NCBI GenBank assembly: GCA_014338405.1
Contig: JTDE01000992.1
Span: 12,870 to 76,869 of the forward strand
DNA: 64,000 bases
Origin: Paragonimus skrjabini miyazakii
Lineage: Eukaryota > Platyhelminthes > Trematoda > Plagiorchiida > Troglotrematidae
Direction: 5' to 3'
Shown: piece after piece, positions 10,334 to 21,000 of the stretch
Numbering within the stretch: position 1 is the stretch's first letter
Layout of the letters: every line of letters starts with the position of its first letter
Notes under the pieces: generated by a model
What the model was told of the DNA's origin: nothing
Seen by the model: the letters and a program-made list of their open reading frames with translations, nothing else
Databases searched by the model: none
Made by a program: the position numbers and the translations under genes

Positions 10334-10589
10334 CTGGTTGAGCGTTCACATATGATAATTCGGTCGTGCCTAACGTGAGGTCAATGGCGCAGTGGTAAAC
10401 ACGGTTGCCTCATGAACAGCATGTCCGTGGTTCAAGTCCCGGCAGTGGCGATGATATGCACTACTGACGCGTTCTAACGAGAGCGAAACTCGAGTCTAGT
10501 GCTTCTTTTCGAAAGGGGCCGACTGGATAGTCTATGGGAATGCGAAAGCTGCGATCAATTGTGGGTGATGTTCAACCTGAAATTAACTA
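10332..10589 (+). repeat. Hammerhead SINE, copy 6 (right arm; reference copy)
   Basis: Plus-strand copy that shows the family structure clearly: tRNA-like head with Pol III A box at 10385-10395 (TGGCGCAGTGG) and B box at 10429-10439 (GGTTCAAGTCC), 45-nt hammerhead at 10458-10502, a GAAAGGGGCCGACTGG spacer, a GCGATCAATTGTGGGTGATG block and an AT-rich end. There is no obvious poly(A) tail. The A-to-B spacing is normal for tRNA-derived SINEs. Confidence 0.88.
10458..10502 (+). ncRNA. Hammerhead ribozyme, core A9 changed to C
   Basis: Same 45 nt as the copy at 10030-10074 in opposite orientation. Stem I GCACTA/TAGTGC, stem II, GAAA and the GTC triplet are all kept; the first core box reads CTGACGC. 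Probably inactive or very weak. Confidence 0.8.
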
Positions 10590-10599
10590 AATCCCCGAC

Positions 10600-11918
10600 T
10601 ACTCATCAGTAATATTGCTGTAATTCACGAGGTACCTTTGATCACGTAGGTGATAACTTGATTGAATTATCCCAAATTTCAATGTCAGATCAAATTCAAG
10701 TTGAAGAACCTACCAATTCACAAATCACTTGGTCCAGACTTTATATCCCCTTTCGTCTTGAAAAGCTACACCACGGAAGTTGTAGGACGAATTATAGTAC
10801 TTTTCAGTCGCTCCTTGCCAAGTGACCATCTGCCGAAAGCGTGCAAACAATTCATGATCACACATCTTCAATGGTGGATGCAAAGACGATCCAGCAAACT
10901 ATCAACCTATAGCGTTACCCTCGGTGATCTTAACGGATGACTCTCCGAGCTAAGGTTGAAGACCTCGAACTGATCACCGAACGGCAACATGACTTTCAGA
11001 AGAGATACCCATGGGTCACGTATCTGGTGACTGCTTGTGACTTTTGGACGAAGACTGCTGACAGTATTGGCGACAGATGTGGTTTATCTTGACTCTCCTG
11101 AAGCCTTTGATAGGGTTGGTCGTTCCATTTGGTTACGGAATCTCGATCGTTATGGTCTCGATGAGCACTTACTCAGGTGGCCTGAGGGTCAACTGACTGA
11201 ATGTGGGTTGAACGTCAGGGTGAATGGACAGCTGTCATAGTGGTCCCTTGCCAAAAGCGGCGTTGCACATGGATCAGTCTTAGGACATTTACTATTCAGT
11301 CTTTCCGTTTTGGAACTACTCCGTATAGTCAAATCACCGATGTTGCTCTACGACGATGACACAAAGTTCTGGTGAATTTTGGAGTGCCCGGAAGAGCCGA
11401 TAACCTTACAGAACGGTTTGAACTGTCTAGGCCAGCAGTCTATAAAAATAGCCTGTCGACAATGTAGTCATGCCCATTCGCCATCAAAAGTATGCTGACC
11501 ATTACCTTGGCGACACATAGCTGCTCGTGTCAACATGCGAAAGAGACCTAGGGACAATAGTGGCAGATAGTCTGAGTCTGTCTACAAACTGTGTTGTCAT
11601 AGGTAAAAACGCACAAACAATCCTGAAACCCAGGAATAATGTCTATAACCTCACACCTTGAAGTGTCTCACACTGTGTTCGCCTCCATAATCCGTCTACA
11701 CCTGGAAACGAACATGTACGCCTGTCATTTTTATATTAAGACAGATTTGGCACTTGTTGCAAGTGTTCATAGACAGACGACTAGAAGTATTATGGGGCTT
11801 AGGAAAACTCTCTACCCGGTCACTTCTCAATGAGTTTCGAACATCTCAGGAGAGACCTAATTCTTACCTCCCAACTACTCTACACCCCGGGTCATCCACT
11901 GGCACATTTCCTTCCACT
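10600..11918 (+). pseudogene. LINE-A (CR1/Jockey-like): reverse transcriptase relic, runs into gap
   Basis: Motifs in order across frames are LKNLPIHKSLGPDFISPFVLK (10700-10765), FSRSLPSDHLPKACK (10803-10848), VVYLDSPEAFDRVGRSIWL (11079-11135, catalytic aspartate region), VRVNGQLS (11215-11238), GVAHGSVLGHLLFSL (11260-11305), LLYDDDTKFW (11345-11375, the YADD box decayed to YDDD), STCERDLGTIVADSLSLSTNC (11527-11595), RLHLETNMYACHFY (11695-11740) and SVHRQTTRSIMGLRK (11763-11808). This is the CR1-type palm-thumb order with the ERDLG and PHLEY blocks. Stops and frame changes throughout mark it as dead. The end is hidden by the N gap. Confidence 0.8.
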
Positions 11919-12579
11919 NNNNNNNNNNNNNNNNNNNNNNNNNNNNNNNNNNNNNNNNNNNNNNNNNNNNNNNNNNNNNNNNNNNNNNNNNNNNNNNNNN
12001 NNNNNNNNNNNNNNNNNNNNNNNNNNNNNNNNNNNNNNNNNNNNNNNNNNNNNNNNNNNNNNNNNNNNNNNNNNNNNNNNNNNNNNNNNNNNNNNNNNNN
12101 NNNNNNNNNNNNNNNNNNNNNNNNNNNNNNNNNNNNNNNNNNNNNNNNNNNNNNNNNNNNNNNNNNNNNNNNNNNNNNNNNNNNNNNNNNNNNNNNNNNN
12201 NNNNNNNNNNNNNNNNNNNNNNNNNNNNNNNNNNNNNNNNNNNNNNNNNNNNNNNNNNNNNNNNNNNNNNNNNNNNNNNNNNNNNNNNNNNNNNNNNNNN
12301 NNNNNNNNNNNNNNNNNNNNNNNNNNNNNNNNNNNNNNNNNNNNNNNNNNNNNNNNNNNNNNNNNNNNNNNNNNNNNNNNNNNNNNNNNNNNNNNNNNNN
12401 NNNNNNNNNNNNNNNNNNNNNNNNNNNNNNNNNNNNNNNNNNNNNNNNNNNNNNNNNNNNNNNNNNNNNNNNNNNNNNNNNNNNNNNNNNNNNNNNNNNN
12501 NNNNNNNNNNNNNNNNNNNNNNNNNNNNNNNNNNNNNNNNNNNNNNNNNNNNNNNNNNNNNNNNNNNNNNNNNNNNNNN
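11919..12579. other. Assembly gap (661 N)
   Basis: A run of N. Open frames spanning it are meaningless. Confidence 0.99.
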
Positions 12580-15500
12580 GCCGCACATCATACTCTGCCG
12601 TTTGAAAGCTGATGATCGGCGACTACTTCCCATTCCTACAGAATGTTATGTTAGAGCCGATCCTCCTTAAAGTGTGTTTCTTCAATACGTCCAGAATGAT
12701 TTTATATCACAGGTTATTAGTCAATGAACACTGCCAAACGTAGCTACTACGTGTGTTCTCCCACCTTAGTATAAATCACAGAGAATATATACGATGTGGA
12801 TATCTCCTGCTTAATCTGCATCAGGACATTTCGAGGGGTGAGTTAGAGGTCCTGCTCACCCTCAACTGTGCCTACCAATAATAACAATTGCAGTTGTTAC
12901 TGCTTATCTTTAGAAAAGCCACGCCATACTAATTATCATTGTTCGCTGCAGTAGCACGGCGGTTTCTTTTGTAAGGGGTTAAATTTCCAGCAGGACTAAC
13001 AAATGCCTGTAATCTGTCCAAGACGTTTGCAAAGTGATCAGGTCGACTGTGAGATGTTCTGTTTCGTTCATTCATGAATATGCACATCGGTTACCAGACA
13101 CTAGTATTTTACCTTGCCGTCTTGGTCATTTCAACGCCCTCTTATAAGGCTGAGTTGACATCGGGCCAAGATTGGTACTATGCGGTGATCAGAGTATTTC
13201 ATTGAATTTCATCGGATGACATCTAAACGACATCTAACTGACCTAGTCACTAACCGAGGATAACATGTTCTTTTGACGAATTTTTTGGTATACATTATTT
13301 TCAACTAATATTTTGGACAGTTATCGAAACGGGACATCCCTACACTTGGTCAATCGCTGAATTGGATGGTTTTTGGCACCCAGTCCTCCCGGGTTAGATC
13401 TGGACAGGGGTAGCCACCATCGTTCAGCCGATGTGGACCATACCGAAAAGTTTGTTGATCTTGATTTTACCATGTCCGTCATAGTGTAGTGCCTTATGCT
13501 CCGTTCGTCGACTTTTCATGGTTTGTTAACAACGAAATGGCTAAAAATGTAAATCGGTAGTTCATTTCGTCTTTTTATCATAAGGATTTTTGCCTTACTA
13601 CGTTACCTAACTTGCATAATGATTGGTTGTGGTCCTAGACACATATGACCAGTGGGGTTGACATCTAGTGAACTCGTTTGTCATGTAGGCGTTCGTATTC
13701 TGAAGGTTTTCCTGAGGCTTTAATATCACATTCCTGCTAGACTGTTGCCATTCAATCGCCTGGCATAACTGTAGGAGTTAAGTTCGGTTATTCTCTACAA
13801 CAGACCGTCATCTCTGTTTTAAGTGCTTTTCTGACGATCGTTTCCAAAGGACGGTCTAAATCACCAAACTCCTAAAAGTGTCCAATCCACTTCATCAGAT
13901 CTTGTTTATTTGCTTTTAATATTTTAAGTTATTTTTAAAAAATTCCGTTAACCTGTTAAACTCATTTGTGCGTGCTAATCCCCTACCGATACAGCATATC
14001 TTTGCAAATGTTATCCACATGGGGGTGAATCCTCTGCAGTTTGAAGTTGTCTAGCTTAGTTTCTGATCGGGTAAGCCTGTGAAGTCGGTGGCTAAATTGC
14101 GTTAGTCTTACGGGTGTGATCAGTCTATAGCGAGAGTCATGTTCTGATGTGAATAAAACGGTTTTTGGTGTAGGTCAGATTTCCCTCGATTTATGATGTA
14201 CCACACACCAGTAGCGCTATTGGGCAAGAACCGAGCGTAGACTTTTCAGTTTATTCTGTTTGTTAAACTTCTGTCTTCCCTGTCCATTCCGCTCTAGTTA
14301 CTGTCATACGGTTGATGCATATCTGGGTTAGTTTTTTGATGAGCGACCAACGATACATCATTGATGTTCTAGCATTTCGTGACACGGCTTCCTGTTGAAT
14401 TGGCAAATTTCCAGTCCCAGACTGTGTTGTAGACCGTAGGGTCGTGCCAGAAAAACTTAAATTGTGATCTACTACGAGTAATTATCTGTTCATGGTGGCT
14501 CACATATTTGAACACTAACCAGAAGATTTCAGTATAGGGTTGAAAGTAACTTCTTGCAATGTAGCTTGGAAGGTTCTTAATGTAAGGCGCGTTCGCCCAT
14601 GAAATATTTGAATTCGTGAACATTTTTTAATAGGTTGAAATAAGTCACTATCACTAGTCCCCACTATCAGAAACAAGTCACTTTTAGAAACACAACTCAG
14701 AAGACGAAAACTATGGGATGATATCATTTCTGTATTCATTAAACTGATGTATAACAATACTGTGCTGTTCAAGCAGATCAGTGGGAAACAGAATGCGGCA
14801 ATCAACGAACGTATTATGCTGCCTTCGTGCAAATACTGGCCTCCCGCGTAAAAGATCAAACCACTTCTGGGCAGTTTTGATTATATTTATCCATTCAGTT
14901 GTAACTGTGATGCTTGCCATCCAGGAAGAACTGGAAAGAAATTAACCATCCGAATGGCTGAACCTATTCCTAAATGGTTAGTTCAATGCACGTCCCGGTA
15001 GCAAATGAATACTTTGGCCCGTGACCGATTGATCGTATCGATCGCCCGTCATTTAATCACAAGCGAACATACCATGCATCCACAGTCTTGTTACACAACA
15101 AAATACGCATCCGTTGAAGTTGATCGAAGTCCTGCTAATCACACTTTTGAAATCGAGCTTATGTATTCAAAAGCAACTCAATACAGTGCTAAAGCTGCTT
15201 TGATTCTGATTGATCTTAATCACATGATTTATTGCTTCGGTTCTGTTCCTTTTTTCTGACTTAATACGATTCATGCGGTTTGTTTTACACCACAGAATGC
15301 ACGTTTGTGGCTGAGGAGATTGCAAAGAATAATATCAACACAATATTCGTCTTCTGATTTGTGTTTCCAAATGGATTAAAGCGACTGTCTTTGTTGCGAT
15401 CCGGCTTTGTTTGCTAATTCGCCTTCTTCGTACGTCAAAAAAATTACTAGGCAGTTTGTGGATTGAAGATTTTAGTGTTGTTCTATTAGAATGGAAATTA

Positions 15501-17673
15501 TCGTGTAGATAGTTATACAGATAAAAGTCGGCGCGTTGTGGTATTACAACTGTAGGGATTGTCCTGTCTCTGGACATAGGCGATTTAATGTATAGCTTGA
15601 AATACAAAGTGATCTCATTATTCAAAAGCACTTTTCCTATCGAGAATTCGATCGCCGAAGGAGACATTACGTTCTACAAATCAAATCGTGGTTTGATACA
15701 ATACTCCTATCATACAATGCACTCTATCAATAAAAGCGTTCTTAAATGAGTATGTTGTCGGTATAAGTAAGCAGACTGAAATACGGTTTGTTTCATATTT
15801 ATAGTACGGTAGTTTCACTGATAAGATTCCCTTTATGGAATTACAAAATGGCTCTTGTAAAGGTGTGCACTTAATAAGTAGTTGCCAACTCAGCTCCAGG
15901 TTGACAAGTAATAACAACAAACCCGTTCAACCATCCTCTTTCGTACGGCTAGTGTAGGTAAAAAGAAAAGTAAACCTTTTTCGTATCTTTCTTTCAGCAA
16001 AGCTGTTTGCTCCAGCCCTCGAGAACCATTTACACACATATCTGTACACCTTTTCGTGGGAGTTACTGGTCAGTTTCTCTATGCAGACGCTGATCCCATA
16101 TTTCCACTGGGAACCTATGATTGATTTCGTCACGATTTTTTTGTATTTAACGATTGACTTTCACGTTCTCGCTTTCTAGATGGAGACGATTCCATCTGCT
16201 ACCGTTGTTAGCTGTGATACTCTGTTGCACTATGATGAAAATGACAGACTGCCTGTCCAAATGGTTTCGAGCCTTTCTCATTCAATGAATGCATTCAGCC
16301 TGCGTGTATCTACAGCATATGGTTTTGGGCAAATTCGTGCACACCATGAACAGTGTATATGTACTTAGGTAGCAACTCGTCAAACGATGCACCGTAGTGC
16401 ACGTATCGTGATTGCAGTAAGAGAAACACATCGTTCTTACCTAATATATGAACGCCTTGTGACCTTGTTCGGACGGCTCAAACACACTTCGATTTGCAGT
16501 AGACATGCCCGTTTGGGGCAGCACTACTAATGGTTTCACGTACACACTGTACTAAGAATGACCAAGCGTCAATAGTTTTGCAGGACGCAGTTTATAGTCG
16601 CCCCCTTTCGAAACTAGTTTGGACGGAGAGAAAAAAATAGTCACAGTGACCGCTGCTTCAGGGCGCCTGCACAATAAACACAAAGCCCTCTACTTTTAAT
16701 GGCAATGCTGGAAAATGATCCTGTGTTTGAACTCATAGTTAACTAGAGGTCAGGTATATGAGTGACTCTTTCTACGGTTTTCTTTTGTTGTGGTCTATTT
16801 TGATTATTCTGTTAACAATAAGTTTAGGGCAGAGGTGGCTGAGAAACCACACTTTCGTAGATGTAATGATTACCATGGAAAACACTGTATGTTGCGGGAG
16901 TAAGATTCCAGTTCGTATAGGCATAAGTCATTAACCTCTCATCTGTCGGTTAGGACATTTGTTGGTTGACTCAGTATGATCCATCGTATGTTTTCATTTT
17001 TCTTTGCAGATGCGTCCAAGTAGGCTTGAAGTTGATACCGCTTTTCATTTTTGCGTTGTACATTCTTGAGCTTCTTAGTTTTCTTTCTTGCGTCAAATTA
17101 TGCGGTGACGGTACCACAAGTGCAATTCAAGCCGGTTCCAGTTACGTGACCTACTGGGAGTGATCGTTGAATTTGGTTTCGTTTTATGCTGTTTATTTAA
17201 CCATTAGATTGAACGACTGATCGTTAACTACATCTTGTGACAACTTTACTTAAGATTTTCTTCGTACTAGACAGAATTATAAAAACAGGAAGCTACGATT
17301 ATCCAATAGTAATTCCTTCTCATTCATTTTCTAACCGACCATCTCTACAGCCGGTTATCAGAACCTAAAATTAACTTCGATCGGCTTCATTTTGTAATAC
17401 TGTTGGCATCCCACCAGTTTGATTGTGGGCTCTCCCTTGGTGTGCCCAAGCATTCGAACTCCAGCCATATGTCTCCGATTATTCCTACTTGATTCGTGAA
17501 GGCCTTTGAACAAAACTAAAACTTTTCATTGTTACCTTACCTCATCCTATCACAGTTAACTTAGATTGGAAGGAGGAAAACGCACAAACTCAGTCGATGA
17601 TTTTTATATTTCGTTTCACTTGTCATCGAGTTGAATGTGTTAAATAGCCCACATCTGTTTTACTCGAAACAGT
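12580..17673. other. Long stretch without recognised genes
   Basis: Several overlapping minus-strand frames of 60-114 codons occur at 14369-14920 and 15335-16133, but I find no domain motif and no convincing exon chain. A plus frame at 16180-16368 follows a plausible splice acceptor (GCTTTCTAG), but nothing else supports it. No SINE copy of the hammerhead family is visible here. Confidence 0.4.
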
Positions 17674-17679
17674 TTTATT
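17674..17679 (-). promoter_or_regulatory. Polyadenylation signal AATAAA overlapping the stop codon
   Basis: On the minus strand the end of the knottin exon reads GAA TAA AAC, so AATAAA overlaps the TAA stop. A GT-rich stretch (GATGTGGGC) follows within 25 nt. If it is used, the transcript would have almost no 3' untranslated region. Confidence 0.5.
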
Positions 17680-17886
17680 CATCCCGCATAATGTGTCTGC
17701 ATGTTTTCTGAATACATACTCCAACACAACAGTCGATTGACCGATGACATGTCTCATACAGCTTGGCACAGTATTCACAATAACCCTCTGCAGTATCTTG
17801 ACGTTTGCACACTAGATCACGTCCACAACATGGTCTGAACGTGCTGCACGTCTCTTCAGGTTCAGCACACAACAGCTTTGATAGGA
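17675..17886 (-). CDS. Double cystine-knot (knottin) secreted-type peptide, last exon
   Basis: The minus-strand frame holds twelve cysteines in two repeats. The first is C-x6-C-x5-CC-x5-C-x9-C and the second C-x6-C-x5-CC-x3-C-x4-C, joined by two residues. This is the inhibitor cystine knot spacing in tandem and resembles the UPF0506-type cysteine-rich peptides reported from schistosomes; the family name is from memory. There is no ATG in frame, and the frame is closed upstream by a stop. A pyrimidine-rich tract ending in GAACAG just before 17886 is a good splice acceptor, so this is probably a 3' exon. A phase-compatible donor (GTAAGC at 18013-18008) lies 127 bp upstream, but its short exon shows no clear signal peptide. 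The stop codon sits inside an AATAAA signal. Function is unknown; no toxicity is implied. Confidence 0.68.
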
Positions 17887-18013
17887 CTGTTCGAACAGGA
17901 GAAGAGGGAAAGGTCAAAACTGTCAAGACGCATACACACGTGTTACACCATTAGACAGGAAGGATGAAAGTTTACATGCCCATGAATTGACATATGGTTT
18001 AAACACAGCTTAC

Positions 18014-21000
18014 CAGTCAGCCTGTTTCTCATCCTTGTACTTATTACCACTGACAAACGGTGAACAAACAGATCGTGGTAGATGTACAAATTTCGTTTCG
18101 GCGCGCCAGTCCCATATTTATTCTACTGGTTTATAGTTTCCCACTTAATCAGTGCACCAAGAAAGGTCACTGGGTACGGGATAGTCTCAGGTTCACCTGT
18201 GTGGCATGTGAATAGGATTAGGCCAAATCTGAAACTAATGTGTTCTACTCCACAGGCCGGACATACTATCCAGGTGAGCTCTCAGTATTTCACTGACGAT
18301 GTCTTCGTCAGTTGGTTTCTATCAGATGGGGTGATCGTGTAACAAACGTGTTAGTCCATTGACGTGTATTTGGGAAACCTCTGAAATTACGAACGATAAT
18401 CGATGTAATGGAAGTGCACAGTCTATGCTTCCTGATCGAATAGAGCGCCCGTTTAACCACGCTTTATTTATTGCCTTCGTTGACAATTGAGAGAAATTAC
18501 AAAGCCACTAATAGATGGCGTGATGACGATCTATGAAGGCTGGACTATGGGTAGAGTTAAGGGGTGTTGCTTACCGGGTTGGAGAGTACTAGACCATTTA
18601 TCGACGACGAGAGAGCATATCTGAATTTATTATTCACTTGTATCATGAATTTCCACTGCTTTCCTCCATTTGTTTGCTTTACTTGGTTTGATTGAATCAA
18701 TTAATTATACGTTCCCTGCAATTCTATTCCTATATTTTTTGTCGTTTCTTGGGTTATTGTGCATGCAGTATGGCTGAACGCTTGACGTGTTTATATGTGT
18801 GTGTGCAGTTTGCGTCCAAATTTAATGCCGCAGCAATTTCCAGACACATTCCCCCCCCCCCGGGGCTGTTCATAGGAGCTCCATCTAGTCCGATCAGTAC
18901 CTGAGCCCCACAAGTCTTACTGCAATTAAATACACATGCGTGAAGAAGCTATTCTCAAGAACAAGCCAGTTGCGCAAAGTAACAGCGTCTGAGTAAGTCC
19001 ATTATACAAGGTAATGCTTACCACCAAAAACTAGACAGAAAAGTACAATATACCAAAACTTTCGTTTTACGAAACTATGGTAGAAAAATGGGTTACTTCA
19101 AAATCATAAATTGTATGGTTAATTTTCCTTGGGTAACAGTTTATTTTACAAGTGATGATAACAGTGTTTATTCTGGTTTCACCCGACACCCATACGCCAA
19201 GGTGTCTGTGTACTCAGCACAGACGTCGGATACCACACATTCTGCGGTCCAGGCGGCCAAACAGGTCTTATCAGCTTATCACACCCTGGGTAGGCAAATG
19301 ACCTAGATTAACGGTCTTGCACAGTTAATCGGATAGTGGGACAGAACGATACCGAACATACCGAATGTTTACACAAACATTTCTTCGTTTGGAACGTCTG
19401 GGTAAACATCGGGATCATCAAACTGACAAATGATAACATCAGTACCGTTTCAGTCAAAGTTACATGTGTCAGCAGCCACTGTCTGGTCAAACAGCCCCAA
19501 AGGGGGTTTGATGAAGAGTTAGTTTTCAGAAAATGAGCGGACTGACAGACAGGACAGATTAATGAACTGCAAAGAGTCCCACTTTTTCCGAAACTAATAA
19601 ATTTAACAAGGGTGAAAGTCGACAGAGTGAAATGCATCTAGTCGAATAGTAACTAGTAGGCTGTCTGAAATTTCCGAAGGAATTTGGCCAGAATTGTTAA
19701 TGTCAGCTACACCAGTCTGCCTACTTTGCGTAAGTCAGACGGAAGGTAAGGAAATTATCTGGAAACTGTTTGATGGTCTCACAGTTCATCTGACGTTAAC
19801 AAACATGGGATGCATATTGAGGCAGTAATGAAGGAATGAATAAGAGAATGACGCTCCGGGCTTTCGAAAACAAAAGGCCACCTTCAATTAAGGAGAATGT
19901 TAGACTGTTGGTTGAATCATGCTAAGCAATCCCGATAGGCTCTGAACTGGTATGCAGCTATATATCAATTTATAATGATTAACAGGATTAATTGTTACTC
20001 TTCTGATTTTAGTATCCATCCACTGCGTGTCAACTGACGGGTCGATTAAGTCATGGACATAAAACGAAAAGGGTGCTAAGTTAAGAGATTTGGAAACCAC
20101 TACAATAGATTAATGAGGCACACTATTCGCTCACTGTACATGGCATCCGACCAGTTCTGATAAGGTTTCCGACTCCTGTTCACAAGAACGTTGATTACCT
20201 CTGTTCCAAAAAACATATTAACATAATCAGTGTTTCTAGAATTTTGTAGCGGGACGTACCTGTACTCTCGATCCATTAGTACTGTTTGACAACTTGATTA
20301 CTGGAACAATTTTTGGTAACCCTTACTTCAGCATAGCCATTTGCAGACCACAACATGCAATAGTTTCGGATACACCAGTTGTAATGATGTGACTACAACT
20401 AAACATATCCTGATTATGTTGGTTCACTAACTCTCATTCGAGATTCACGTAATAACATCACATTGTGAGATCGGTACAAAACTGTTTCTTGTCGTCTGAC
20501 TGATTGCTTTACGCACTGACATCTATAAAATCACTTATGACTAAGAACAAACTGGCAACTGTATCCACAGCTCAAAGTCTTCTATTTCTACTGTATTGAG
20601 ACTAGCAATGATTTTGAGCTGACTCATTATACTTCCGTTAGTCCAACGAATTCGATTGCCACAAGTTTTAACTTTCCCATCAAAAGCAATGCTCATGGGC
20701 GCGAAATCCGGGTAGAGGAAATCCTCAACATGCTACTTTGTGTTTCACTGCCGGGCTGTCTCTGGAAAACCTCCCCTACGAAAATAGAGTTATTTACTCG
20801 AAACGGATGTCTTGTTCACACAGTATGTCATATTACCCATAAGGGTCATGAGTAACCAGTTACTCATGATACTAAGGCATATTAACCAGACGATTTCGGT
20901 CGAACAATGTAAAGGTCTTAAAAACGCGTAATGAACAGTGGTGATCTATCAAAATTCTACCCGGCCCCTCTGGCAGGTTTTTACTGTTCTGTGTTTCAGC

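Noticed and set aside
11754..12633. Frames of 240-283 codons across the first gap
   Set aside because: They consist almost entirely of N; only the short left ends are LINE-A sequence.
14369..16133. Chain of minus-strand frames that might be a decayed pol gene
   Set aside because: I tried to read LTR or LINE pol motifs through it and found none in a consistent order.
16180..16368. Possible exon after a good splice acceptor
   Set aside because: 62 codons, no domain, no supporting neighbour exon or conservation evidence.
18290..18340. CTGACGA ... GAAA pattern on the minus strand resembling a hammerhead
   Set aside because: No pairing for stem II or stem I; the pattern comes from a local CTGACGA/TCGTCAG palindrome.
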